Shown in pieces: positions 7,082-14,921 of a stretch of DNA of 64,000 bases (its first letter is position 1; every line of letters starts with the position of its first letter). The notes under the pieces were generated by a model, which saw only the letters and a program-made list of their open reading frames with translations, did not search any database and was not told the DNA's origin. The DNA lies in assembly GCF_000178975.2 (NCBI RefSeq), contig NC_015064.1:3658001-3722000 (forward strand), read 5' to 3'. The stretch comes from Granulicella tundricola MP5ACTX9. Its GTDB lineage: Bacteria; Acidobacteriota; Terriglobia; Terriglobales; Acidobacteriaceae. The position numbers and the translations under genes are program-made.

Positions 7082-9448
7082 TTACTCGACCTCGCCCTGG
7101 GCAAAGCGAGCGATGCCCTCGGCAAGACCGTATTTGGCGATGAGTTTGGACCGGCGTACCCGATCCTTCGGTTTGGTGGAGAACGTGGCGTAACTACGCT
7201 TGTCGAGATTCAGGCGGATGACCTTGGTCAAGCCGTCACGCCTCATGTACAGACCTTCGCGATCCTGCAAGCTCTCGAAGAGAGCGAGCTGCTGCTCATT
7301 CATCTTGAACAGCTCGGCATAACGCTTCCGGTTGAACGTCGCATCTTTGAGGAAGAGGAACGAGGTGCAGGAATTGACGATGGAATCGGCATTCGCACCG
7401 AGGTCTTCGGCGGTCTGGCCGATCATCGTCACGCCGCCGAGGTTCTTGCGGACGGTCTTGATGGACGCGAGAGCAGCATCAAGAAGCTGCTTGTTCTTCA
7501 TGCTGGAGAACAGCTCTTCGATCAGGATGTGCTTCGGCACGCCAAGATTGGCAGGGTTGAAGAGCACATCGTTGATCCGGCGAAGCAGATAGACCATCAG
7601 CGGCTCGATCAGATCGCCGTAGTGCTGGTTGATCCCTTGGAAGTCAAAACACTGAATGCGTGAGAGCGAGAGGCCATCTTCGACGTTGTCGAAGATGTTG
7701 GCGTAGACGCCACGACCAATCCACTTCGCCAGATAGCGGCCAAGCTGCTTCGGCAGATAAAGATTCGAGAGACGGCGATTGCAGGCATCGAGCAGGTACA
7801 TATCCTGCACCGCCTTGTGGATCACATCGTCGTCCTCCGGCTCAAGCTCCGCTCCACCGTTCACTAACAGCAACTTCACGAAGCTGTACAAGAACTGGAT
7901 GTTGCTTTCGGTCGGCTCCAACGTGAAAGGGTTGACGCGCGGTCCATCTTTTCCAACCTTGTCCACCCTGCCGCCGTACAACTCGACCACGCTTTCGTAG
8001 CTGCCACCGATGTCAAAGATGTAGGTGAAGCCGTTGTACTTCTGCTCGTGCGCGATAGCCATGTTGCCGTGAACCGACTTGCCACTGCCCGTAGGCCCGA
8101 TGATGAGTTGCACCCGGACACCATCGACGTAGGCATCCTGGAAGAATGGCGTGCCCGTGCGGGTTTCAAAGACGTTGAGGTATTCTTTGTCGAGATCTTC
8201 CGAGTGGGGATGGCCGAGACTCGGTGCGAAGACCGATGCAAGGCGGGCGTTGTGGTCTTCTGCCAGCCACATCGGGAAGACATTGAACTTCGCATTGCCG
8301 GGGAACATGGCATAGAACGCGGAGAGATTGCCCAGCGTCTCTTCCATGACCTGCGAGCGCGACTCGACGAAGACGCGGTGTACGGCTGGTGCGATGGCGA
8401 GCAGGTCATTCCGCGTCCGTGCTGCGACCAGCAGCCGAAGCGAATACTCGCCCTGCGCCTTCTTATCGAGAGACCTAATCACCTCACCGAGATCATCGAC
8501 TTGTGTGCTGGCTGCCTTGGCTCCCGCACCGCGATCAAGCGAAGCAACGTCGCGGCCACTCATAACGCGAGTCAGCACGCCGACTTTGAAGAACTCAATG
8601 AACTTCTCTTGTCGGTCGATTTCGCCACGTGCAGCCGTCGTGGACTTGGGTCGCCACGTCGTGCAAAGGATGCTGTCGCAATCGAGCTTCGCAACATCGG
8701 AGAACAGGCATGGACGCGACGCTTCCGGTGTTGTCTTCAGCGAGAACATCTGCACAAATCGCTTGCCGATACGCAGATGGTCGCTCTCCCAATGCACCGG
8801 GCTCTTGACGATCTGACGATCCAGCCCTTCGTCGGCGCGAAGAACGTCTTGCTCCGCCCAGTCTTCAAGATTGAAGAGATAGCTGAAGAACTGAAATGTA
8901 GCCTGCTTCGTAACCAGCTTCAGGCCGAGCAGGCTGCTGAGATTCCCGGCGAGCAGTGTCGCGGTCTTCTCCAATTCGACCAGCATTCGCGTGGTGGCGA
9001 ACTCCTGTTGCTTGGGTGTTCGCTCGAACCCCTGGCTCTTCGACGGCTCAATGGTGAGGCACCAGTGCAGGTCCATTCGGCGGAAGCCCGCTTCCTGTTC
9101 GAGGAATCGAATGCGCTCGTTGACCATAACGTGCGTCATCAGGTGCGGGTACTCTTCCTGTTTCGGAATCACGAAGCCCGACATCACCCGGCTGTATTGA
9201 TAGAGGCACGCACCTTCAGGCATGGAACGAAGTGCGCCTTCGATCGTGCGCAGGTGCGAATCAAGTTCCTGATTGGTAAGGCACTCCTCGTCCATCCCCG
9301 TGAGCTCAAACAGGCAGCCATAGCCTCCGCTCTTGATCGCGAAGATGTGATCGCTGACGAAACGCGAGAGCGGCAAGATGCTGCAGGCGGCTCCCGCCTT
9401 CGCGAACCACGGAACAGATTGAAGTTGTTCAGTCTTTGCGCGGGTCAT
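7082..9448 (-). CDS. trbE: Conjugal transfer ATPase TrbE (VirB4 family)
   Basis: 788 residues, in the normal VirB4/TrbE range. The N-terminal half carries the CagE/TrbE/VirB domain; the C-terminal half is the RecA-like ATPase with Walker A GPTGSGKS at about residue 450. The Walker B region near 640 reads 'HILIEELFSS', with Glu where VirB4 usually has Asp, and a Q-loop-like 'GGVTMIGQTAEDLG' follows. This is the largest T4SS ATPase and drives pilin dislocation. The start overlaps the end of trbD by 20 bp. Confidence 0.96.
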   Translation of the reverse strand: MTRAKTEQLQSVPWFAKAGAACSILPLSRFVSDHIFAIKSGGYGCLFELTGMDEECLTNQELDSHLRTIEGALRSMPEGACLYQYSRVMSGFVIPKQEEYPHLMTHVMVNERIRFLEQEAGFRRMDLHWCLTIEPSKSQGFERTPKQQEFATTRMLVELEKTATLLAGNLSSLLGLKLVTKQATFQFFSYLFNLEDWAEQDVLRADEGLDRQIVKSPVHWESDHLRIGKRFVQMFSLKTTPEASRPCLFSDVAKLDCDSILCTTWRPKSTTAARGEIDRQEKFIEFFKVGVLTRVMSGRDVASLDRGAGAKAASTQVDDLGEVIRSLDKKAQGEYSLRLLVAARTRNDLLAIAPAVHRVFVESRSQVMEETLGNLSAFYAMFPGNAKFNVFPMWLAEDHNARLASVFAPSLGHPHSEDLDKEYLNVFETRTGTPFFQDAYVDGVRVQLIIGPTGSGKSVHGNMAIAHEQKYNGFTYIFDIGGSYESVVELYGGRVDKVGKDGPRVNPFTLEPTESNIQFLYSFVKLLLVNGGAELEPEDDDVIHKAVQDMYLLDACNRRLSNLYLPKQLGRYLAKWIGRGVYANIFDNVEDGLSLSRIQCFDFQGINQHYGDLIEPLMVYLLRRINDVLFNPANLGVPKHILIEELFSSMKNKQLLDAALASIKTVRKNLGGVTMIGQTAEDLGANADSIVNSCTSFLFLKDATFNRKRYAELFKMNEQQLALFESLQDREGLYMRRDGLTKVIRLNLDKRSYATFSTKPKDRVRRSKLIAKYGLAEGIARFAQGEVE

Positions 9449-9692
9449 AATAGCTCTTCTGGTTGAGGCTCAGGCCCCACAGTTGGAACATCTTCGGGTG
9501 CTTGCGCACAATCAGCCATGCGCAGACTGCGAGCGTTGGAAACGCGAGCATGGCGAGGAGTCGAAATCCGACGAGGAAAACCGTCACGCAGACGAATACG
9601 ATCGCCATCCATGCTGAGAGGTCCAATCCGAGCTTGGCTCGGGGCCGATTCAGCGCCTGGTTGATTGGTGACGGTTCTCCACGGCGAGCCAT
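9429..9692 (-). CDS. trbD: Conjugal transfer protein TrbD (VirB3 family)
   Basis: 87 residues from the ATG at 9692, with a near-perfect AGGAGGTG ribosome site; the much longer frame upstream is the trbC region read in the wrong frame. Two adjacent hydrophobic segments (about 29-48 and 50-64) are followed by 'KHPKMFQLW', a VirB3/TrbD hallmark style. VirB3 is a small inner-membrane protein that works with VirB4; the 20-bp overlap with trbE fits that partnership. Confidence 0.88.
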   Translation of the reverse strand: MARRGEPSPINQALNRPRAKLGLDLSAWMAIVFVCVTVFLVGFRLLAMLAFPTLAVCAWLIVRKHPKMFQLWGLSLNQKSYYDPRKD

Positions 9693-9706
9693 AGTCGATG
9701 CACCTC

Positions 9707-10072
9707 CTACATCGACTGTCCGGTTAGAGAGCCAATCCAGCCGGCGCCCCAACCGAGTACTCCGGCACCGAATAGCGCACCGAAGAGTCCTGGGATAGCG
9801 TCCTGAAAGCGTCCGCTCATCATCCGGATACCGGCGAAGATCAGACCTCCAAGACAGATCACTGCACCCGCGTACATCGCAAAGGTCTTGAACGTCCCCA
9901 TGAGCGTTTGAGCCCCAGAGAAATCCATCGTCCCTTGTGCGTGCGCGGCGCTTACGACGAAGAGCGTGAGGAAGAAGGGCGCTGCTGAGCGCAGTGCCCG
10001 AAGGACAAGGTTGTTGAAACGTGTCAGAGTTGGCCTGTGGTGGGCGAACTGACGCTGGATTGAGATTGGCAT
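9707..10072 (-). CDS. trbC: Conjugative pilin TrbC (VirB2 family)
   Basis: 121 residues. A long leader ends in a hydrophobic stretch and AHA cleavage site (about residues 30-45, 'FFLTLFVVSAAHA'), followed by a mature pilin with two membrane helices ('FAMYAGAVICLGGLIFAGI' and 'GLFGALFGAGVLGWGAGWI'). VirB2/TrbC is the major pilus subunit. It is the first gene of the trb operon, preceded by GGAGGG and by a LysR-type box 88-110 bp upstream. Confidence 0.9.
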   Translation of the reverse strand: MPISIQRQFAHHRPTLTRFNNLVLRALRSAAPFFLTLFVVSAAHAQGTMDFSGAQTLMGTFKTFAMYAGAVICLGGLIFAGIRMMSGRFQDAIPGLFGALFGAGVLGWGAGWIGSLTGQSM

Positions 10073-10159
10073 CGAACCCTCCGAACGGCTTATCGTTCGC
10101 CGTCATGAATCGGAGGCTAAGTCTGACTTCTCGAAGAGTCCAATACCTATTGCTCGAAT

Positions 10160-10182
10160 CGCTATTCCTTCTAGCTATAGCG
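10160..10182. promoter_or_regulatory. LysR-type box upstream of trb operon
   Basis: CGCTAT at 10160-10165 and ATAGCG at 10177-10182 are perfect inverted half-sites separated by 11 bp, which is the T-N11-A geometry of LysR-family binding sites. It lies just after the lysR stop and 88 bp before the trbC start. The same CGCTAT half-site recurs at 11311 and 11332. Regulation of the trb operon by the adjacent LysR protein is inferred. Confidence 0.65.
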
Positions 10183-10187
10183 GACGA

Positions 10188-11141
10188 CTAGGCAGAGCGA
10201 TCGAAGCTCAAAGAGAGCTGAGGACGCTCAGACATTACTTCTTTCCTGAGAAGCCTCTTGCCAGTACCGACAATGAACTTCTCGACGAACGATAGCGCTG
10301 GATGCACAGCAGCAGGTTGATAGACAAATGCGGTGTCACAAGTCCACGAAACCCCAGCGATTCGACGCGTTGTTATGTCCGATTCCAAAAGAGTGTCTTC
10401 GCTCACCAGAGCTAGGCCAAAACCATCGCGCACGAGCAGTTGGATGTCGTGCGGCGTAGCGGCTGAGCAAGAAATATGAAGCGCAATCCCTGCTTCAGTA
10501 AGCATCTGGGTCAGCCTTGCGTGCGCCGAGGGATGCCCCTCTGGATCGCGAAAGACAGTCAGTCTCTCGGAGAGATCTGAGACGGTCACAATACTCTTTT
10601 CTGTGAGCGGATCATCCGTGCGCATACATACGACGATAGGCGAACTCGCTAGCGGGACGACCTGCCAGTGCGACCCGACGACTGGGAGATTCAAGATCGC
10701 ACAATCTAAATCTCCACGTTCGACACGCTGCAAGATGTTCACCGTGTCGCCGCCTGAAAGCTGAAGGACGCACTTTGGAAAATGGCGTGCGTAGCTGGTC
10801 CGAAAAGTGTGGAGATGACGGGCGTTGACGAAGGAAGAGAAGCCCACTCTGAGATTGGGTACGTTCCCGAGATAAATCTCCTTCGCCATTCTGAAAACAT
10901 AGTTGTGTCCGTAGAGAGTGGCGACAGCGTAGTCAACGATCATCTGTCCAACTGGAGTCGGGAATACTCCGTCTGGAGTTCTCAGGAAGATCTGGAAGCC
11001 GATCTCCTCCTCGATGTCCTTGATCTGTTTGCTGAGTGCAGGCTGGGAGACATAGAGCCGCTGTGCGGCTCGCGTAAAGTTGCCTGTTTCAGCGACGGCG
11101 ACGATGTACTTCAAGTGTCTAAGCTCAACGGATTCAGACAT
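10188..11141 (-). CDS. LysR-family transcriptional regulator of the element
   Basis: 317 residues from the ATG at 11141; the upstream extension has no LysR homology. The N-terminal winged HTH is at about 8-66 ('FTRAAQRLYVSQPALSKQIK'), followed by a LysR substrate-binding domain from about 90 ('NLRVGFSSFVNARHLHTF') to about 295. It precedes trbC on the same strand with 115 bp between them, which contain a T-N11-A box. G+C and codon use look lower than in the chromosomal part. LysR proteins usually need a small co-inducer; none can be guessed from sequence. A role in switching conjugation genes is inferred from position. Confidence 0.9.
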   Translation of the reverse strand: MSESVELRHLKYIVAVAETGNFTRAAQRLYVSQPALSKQIKDIEEEIGFQIFLRTPDGVFPTPVGQMIVDYAVATLYGHNYVFRMAKEIYLGNVPNLRVGFSSFVNARHLHTFRTSYARHFPKCVLQLSGGDTVNILQRVERGDLDCAILNLPVVGSHWQVVPLASSPIVVCMRTDDPLTEKSIVTVSDLSERLTVFRDPEGHPSAHARLTQMLTEAGIALHISCSAATPHDIQLLVRDGFGLALVSEDTLLESDITTRRIAGVSWTCDTAFVYQPAAVHPALSFVEKFIVGTGKRLLRKEVMSERPQLSLSFDRSA

Positions 11142-11252
11142 GGCCCGCACCACTCCGATTGGGGATAAAAGAGCTTCCAAAACCAGAACTGCAGCTGTGC
11201 AAAACGCGTCAGTAAATTCATAGTTTTGTAAGTGAGCCAACTCTGTCAATAA

Positions 11253-11268
11253 GTCACGCGGGCGTGAC
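11253..11268. promoter_or_regulatory. Perfect 16-bp operator-like palindrome
   Basis: GTCACGC-GG-GCGTGAC is a perfect 7-bp inverted repeat with a 2-bp spacer, located between the divergent lysR (start 11141) and excisionase-like gene (start 11432). The size and symmetry are typical of a dimeric repressor site. No binding protein is identified. Confidence 0.5.
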
Positions 11269-11310
11269 CAAGTCAAGCGAAAAGGGTTTCTCGCTCGGAA
11301 GACCTCGGCA

Positions 11311-11340
11311 CGCTATAACTTTTCGTCGATTCGCTATAAC
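11311..11340. promoter_or_regulatory. Two direct CGCTATAAC repeats, 21 bp apart
   Basis: CGCTATAAC occurs at 11311-11319 and again at 11332-11340, an exact two-helical-turn spacing. Its first six bases equal the half-site of the LysR-type box before trbC. It lies upstream of the excisionase-like gene and may coordinate its control with the trb operon (inference). Confidence 0.55.
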
Positions 11341-11431
11341 CAAGAAGTATTGGACGCAAGCGAGAGGCCGCGTCACTCTGGTGTCACAGAACGCACGTCG
11401 TTCACCCAAACACCAAGCGATGGGGGCCGAG

Positions 11432-11737
11432 ATGCCATTACTGAAACAGTCGACCGCAGACGATCAACATCAACTCTTCGAGGTGCCGCCGTCGAGCCGC
11501 ACCGAACGGAAACCTCCTACACGCGCTACCGATCCAGATCCTCTTCTTACCGCGGAGGAAGTGGCGGGGCGTCTGCACGTGAGCACGGACTGGGTTTGGG
11601 ATCACTCCTCTCGCAAGAAGCCATACCTTCCGGTGATTCGGATGGGCGATGGAACGCTGCGTTATCGGCATAGCGGCATCGAGGCCTTCATCGACGAGCG
11701 CGAGCGTTTGAGTGCGATGCGTAGGCGCACAGGTTAG
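11432..11737 (+). CDS. Excisionase-like HTH DNA-binding protein
   Basis: 101 residues from the ATG at 11432, with a G-rich stretch before it; an ATG at 11420 and a GTG further upstream are alternatives. The C-terminal half is a MerR/excisionase-type helix-turn-helix: 'LLTAEEVAGRLHVSTDWVWD' followed by 'LPVIRMGDGTLRYRHSGIEA'. The N-terminal 40 residues are polar and probably disordered. Directly upstream of the integrase, it is a likely recombination directionality factor that biases the integrase toward excision (inference). A general repressor role is possible. Confidence 0.78.
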   Translation: MPLLKQSTADDQHQLFEVPPSSRTERKPPTRATDPDPLLTAEEVAGRLHVSTDWVWDHSSRKKPYLPVIRMGDGTLRYRHSGIEAFIDERERLSAMRRRTG

Positions 11738-11805
11738 TGCCTGGAGGCATTCTCTCTGGCGCGGCCAATGAACTTGCAGAGTGGCGAATTGGTAGGCCTA
11801 TTCTC

Positions 11806-11832
11806 TTTATCCCCGCGGAACGCGGCGATAAA
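11806..11832. repeat. Inverted repeat before integrase gene
   Basis: The 12-bp arms TTTATCCCCGCG (11806-11817) and CGCGGCGATAAA (11821-11832) pair at 11 of 12 positions around a 3-nt spacer. There is no T run, so it looks more like an operator or an mRNA hairpin guarding the integrase start (11879) than an intrinsic terminator. Confidence 0.5.
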
Positions 11833-11878
11833 ATGAGGATAGGCCCTGTTCTTTCCCGCCACAAAAAAAGAGGAAAGC

Positions 11879-13192
11879 ATGGCTGTAACCAACCAACGTG
11901 GTTATGTCACAACTCGCGGCAAGCAGTGGTACGGGTATTACCGCAAGGTAGTGAACGATCCTGCCACAAATGAGCAGAAGTCCGTTCGTATTCCAGTCAA
12001 TCTCGGGCTGAAATCCAGGATGAACAAGACGGAAGCCCGTCACGCGCTGGAACGCGAAATAACAAAACAACTGGGCCAGACCGGTTCCCCAACTCGAATC
12101 ATGAACGACGGTACCGTGACCTTCGGTTGGTTCGTGACGAATCGGTTCATCCCCCTCAAAGAGGCCGTCTGGAAACCAGACACAGCCGAAACAAAGAAGC
12201 TCCTTATCCAGCTCGACCTCGTCGATCCTCTCGGCGAAATCCCGCTGGCCAACTTCGACAAGTTCAGCTTGCAACTTCACCTCAACAAGCTGGCCGCAAC
12301 CTGCTCCAAGGATCGCGTCTTGCAAATGCGTGCTTATCTCCGGGACATCTTCGCTGAGGCAGTCGATCAAGACTTCCTTGTGAAGGACCCTGCACGCAAG
12401 GTCAAGGTACCGGCGCAACTACGTCCCACGGATACGACAACGTTGACTTGGGATCAATTGCGCTTGGCGCTCTCGAAGTTGAAGCTAAGGGATCGTTTGA
12501 TACTTGAGCTCGACATGACGAACGCACTTCGCCCAAGCGAACTATTTGCGTTCCGCTGGAAGCGTTTCGACTATCCGGCAACGACGCTCACCATTGCGGA
12601 GACTGTCTACAAAGGCAAGATCCGTGATTGGGGAAAGACGAAGAAGAGTCTCTCGGTCATTCACCTGCCGCAAGAGCTTGCTGACGACCTTGAGACATGG
12701 CGTCTGGAGTGCGAACAGCAAGCGAGGGATGAGTTTGCGAAAGGGGAAAGAAAGTCACGAAACCTTTCGCCTGAAGAGTTCATCTTCGCGAACCGAGACG
12801 GTGGCTTTATGGATACCGGCAACTACCGCAAGCGAGTGCTCCACAAGCTTGCGCGTGACCTCAATTTGCCGAAGCTCACCTTCCAGGTCATTCGCAGAAC
12901 GATCGCGACACTGGCCCAGAAGAAAGGCACGGTGAAGGATGTCCAAGGCGTGCTGCGTCACTCACGGACGGCTACAACAACCGATGTCTATATGCAGGAG
13001 ATTCCGGAAAGCGTACAGTCCACCATCAATTCGATCAATGAAGAATTGCGTGGGACCGTGGGTTTGAAGCGGAAAAAACCGGCCAAGGCCGGTGGTGCCG
13101 TACACGGTCGGCGCAATCCTGCAACGCGCGTGACACAAAATGACACAAAGTCACTGAGAGGAGGGACTGAACGCCTCCCGGCATATGCTTGA
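11879..13192 (+). CDS. int: Tyrosine integrase of the element
   Basis: 437 residues; GAGGAAAGC precedes the ATG. The N-terminal part has an AP2-like segment and a SAM-like core-binding domain (about 95-175). The catalytic domain shows the first Arg in 'NALRPSELFAFRW' (about 217), then 'LTFQVIRRT' (about 336-341), 'LRHSRTATTTDVY' with His (about 360) and Tyr (about 369). The usual H-x-x-R is Q-V-I-R here. The stop lies 16 bp from the 3' CCA of tRNA-Ala, so the integrase recombines the element into that tRNA 3' end (inference from position). Confidence 0.95.
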   Translation: MAVTNQRGYVTTRGKQWYGYYRKVVNDPATNEQKSVRIPVNLGLKSRMNKTEARHALEREITKQLGQTGSPTRIMNDGTVTFGWFVTNRFIPLKEAVWKPDTAETKKLLIQLDLVDPLGEIPLANFDKFSLQLHLNKLAATCSKDRVLQMRAYLRDIFAEAVDQDFLVKDPARKVKVPAQLRPTDTTTLTWDQLRLALSKLKLRDRLILELDMTNALRPSELFAFRWKRFDYPATTLTIAETVYKGKIRDWGKTKKSLSVIHLPQELADDLETWRLECEQQARDEFAKGERKSRNLSPEEFIFANRDGGFMDTGNYRKRVLHKLARDLNLPKLTFQVIRRTIATLAQKKGTVKDVQGVLRHSRTATTTDVYMQEIPESVQSTINSINEELRGTVGLKRKKPAKAGGAVHGRRNPATRVTQNDTKSLRGGTERLPAYA

Positions 13193-13208
13193 TTTATAAG
13201 GGGTTGTT
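13193..13208. other. Element/chromosome junction next to tRNA-Ala
   Basis: Sixteen bases separate the integrase stop from the tRNA 3' CCA. The right attachment site should consist of the 3' part of the tRNA (from 13209 upward), duplicated at the other end of the element, which lies left of this window. The exact crossover cannot be placed without that second copy. Confidence 0.6.
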
Positions 13209-13284
13209 TGGTGGACCTGATCGGGATCGAACCGATGACCTCTTCCATGCCATGGAAGCGCGCTCCCAGCTGCGCCACAGGCCC
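13209..13284 (-). tRNA. tRNA-Ala (anticodon GGC)
   Basis: On the minus strand the 76 nt run from GGGCCTG to CAGGTCC-A-CCA, giving a full 7-bp acceptor stem (one G-U pair), a GCGC/GCGC D-stem and an anticodon arm CTTCC-ATGGCAT-GGAAG with GGC at positions 34-36. The T arm is ATCGGTTCGATCCCGAT and the CCA is encoded. The gene is intact, which is the usual result when an element inserts at a tRNA 3' end and restores it. Confidence 0.97.
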
Positions 13285-13292
13285 ACTTCCTC

Positions 13293-13323
13293 TATTCTGC
13301 GGGACCAGGCCACTTTACGTCAA
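13293..13323 (-). promoter_or_regulatory. Probable tRNA-Ala promoter
   Basis: On the minus strand TTGACG (13323-13318) and AGAATA (13298-13293) form -35 and -10 boxes separated by 19 bp, with the tRNA 5' end 9 bp further on. The spacing is longer than ideal; the position is right for a tRNA promoter. Confidence 0.45.
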
Positions 13324-13490
13324 TGTTAAGCCTCTACAACTTGGGGAACATCGTGATGCTCCCCGGTGTCTAAGTCTTCATGAGTGAGCGAGCACTCAGC
13401 CGCCGGCGGCGCAGTTTCCCCAGTTTTCCGGTCTCGCCCGTTCGCAGTTGCACGTTGTCTTCACGACAGATAAGGTAAAGGGCACCCGAT

Positions 13491-14162
13491 ATGCAGGCGG
13501 GCACACTGGTGAATCATCTCGCGAGCGCAGTAGGAGTCAGGACCGAGGACGCAGCGCTGGTCGCTGCCCTGAAGTCAGGCTCTGAAGAGGCGTTCGGCGT
13601 TCTGATCGCCCAGTACGGGCAGCCGCTTTACTCGCTCATCGCCCGCAGCCTCAAAGATCCAGCAGACGCAGCCGACATCACCCAGGAAGTCTTCATCAAG
13701 GTCTTCCGCAGCATCCGCACCTTCAATGGTGAAGCCAGCCTCCGCACCTGGCTCTACCGCATCGCCCTGCATGAGGCCTCCAACCAGCGTCGCTGGTGGT
13801 CCCGCCATAAAAAGCAGGAGCTGACCATTGACGCTCCCTTGACCTCCGGCTCCCAGGAAGATCTCGACGAAGGCCTTTGCCTCAGCGCCACCCTCGCCGA
13901 TCAGGCCGGCTCGCCCTACGAGCAGGCCGTCAACACGCAGCTTCGTGCCCGCGTGGAAGAGTCCCTCCGCAAACTTCCGGAGGCCTTCCGCACGGTCGTT
14001 GTCCTGCGAGAGATGGAAGGCTTCTCCTATGACGAGATTGCGGAGATCCTTGAAGTTCCCGCCGGCACGGTAAAGAGCCGCCTCACCCGCGGACGCTCCG
14101 CACTCAAAGAAATCCTGGTCCAGGACGGCTTGGGCCGCGTCCTTGCAGAGAGGACCAAATGA
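13491..14162 (+). CDS. ECF-family RNA polymerase sigma factor (SigE/RpoE type)
   Basis: 223 residues. Region 2 is at about 40-105 ('DITQEVFIKVFRSIRTF', 'LRTWLYRIALHEASN') and region 4 at about 160-212 ('LPEAFRTVVVLREMEGFSYD', 'LEVPAGTVKSRLTRGR'). ECF sigmas redirect RNA polymerase to envelope-stress or similar regulons. The stop overlaps the following anti-sigma gene by 4 bp, the standard sigma/anti-sigma arrangement. An about 35-residue N-terminal extension precedes region 2. Confidence 0.94.
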   Translation: MQAGTLVNHLASAVGVRTEDAALVAALKSGSEEAFGVLIAQYGQPLYSLIARSLKDPADAADITQEVFIKVFRSIRTFNGEASLRTWLYRIALHEASNQRRWWSRHKKQELTIDAPLTSGSQEDLDEGLCLSATLADQAGSPYEQAVNTQLRARVEESLRKLPEAFRTVVVLREMEGFSYDEIAEILEVPAGTVKSRLTRGRSALKEILVQDGLGRVLAERTK

Positions 14163-14842
14163 CGCCGTTCGATTGCACACAGGCCAAAGAGATGTTTTCG
14201 GGCTATCTGGATGGAGCGGTCAACGGTCGCGAGATGCAGGCAATGGCCTCGCACCTGGAAACCTGCACCTCCTGCCACGCTGAATTCGAAGCCTGGCGCG
14301 GCATGCAGGGTGTACTCTCCGCCGTGGGCACCGCCAAGGCTCCTGAAGATCTCGGCGTCCGCCTGCGCGTCGCCATCTCCCATGAAAACGCACGCCGCCA
14401 AGGCAACTGGTGGGACGGAATCTCCCTGCGCTGGTCCAACGCCTTCCGCCCCGCGCTCCTGCAGGTCACAGCCGGCATCGCCTGCACCGTCGTCCTGGTC
14501 GGCGGCATCGCCGGCCTGATCGGCGTCGTCGCCGCTCCGCAGGCCGTCCAGGCCAACGACGAACCCCTAGGCGCCCTAAGCTCACCCCACTACCTTTACT
14601 CGGCCGTTCTCCCTCAGCCAGTCGTCACCGGGCAGGACGCCCCTATTGTCATTGAGGCAAAGATCAACTCCGATGGCCGCGTCTACGACTACGCCATCCT
14701 CTCCGGCCCGCAGGATCTCGTCACCCTCGCCCAGATCCGCGATCAGCTCATGGTCCAGGTCTACGAGCCCGCTCGCGTCTTCGGCGAGCCCGTCCGCGGC
14801 CGAGTCCTGATCACCTTCGCCGGCGTCTCCGTCCGCGGCTGA
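14159..14842 (+). CDS. Zinc-finger anti-sigma factor with C-terminal TonB-like domain
   Basis: 227 residues. The N-terminal zf-HC2 motif has 'HLETCTSCH' with an upstream Cys (CTQAKEMFSGYLDG) and binds the sigma factor in the family. One membrane helix lies at about 103-125 ('VTAGIACTVVLVGGIAGLIG'). The periplasmic part ends in a domain resembling a TonB C-terminus ('IVIEAKINSDGRVYDYAILS', 'PARVFGEPVRGRVLITFAGV'). It is translationally coupled to the sigma gene. The TonB-like tail suggests that it senses or contacts an envelope protein (inference). Confidence 0.88.
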   Translation: MTPFDCTQAKEMFSGYLDGAVNGREMQAMASHLETCTSCHAEFEAWRGMQGVLSAVGTAKAPEDLGVRLRVAISHENARRQGNWWDGISLRWSNAFRPALLQVTAGIACTVVLVGGIAGLIGVVAAPQAVQANDEPLGALSSPHYLYSAVLPQPVVTGQDAPIVIEAKINSDGRVYDYAILSGPQDLVTLAQIRDQLMVQVYEPARVFGEPVRGRVLITFAGVSVRG

Positions 14843-14921
14843 TCCGCAACCAACTCACTCCAAGCCGTTTGCGCCTTCTGCTCCGCTCTCTTATCCTTGC
14901 TGGGGAGCGTCGAACGCATTG

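Noticed and set aside
8048..9466. 472-codon open frame on the plus strand
   Set aside because: It is the antisense of trbE, whose minus-strand frame is a clear VirB4 ATPase.
11807..12418. 203-codon minus-strand frame
   Set aside because: Antisense to the integrase; starts and ends without context.
1..13208. A VirD4/TraG coupling protein or relaxase in the element
   Set aside because: Searched the translated frames by eye; none is present here. They are expected left of the window.
13196..13320. Second tRNA or tmRNA near tRNA-Ala
   Set aside because: Only one cloverleaf can be formed; the rest of the gap to the sigma gene has only a short GAGTG/CACTC hairpin.
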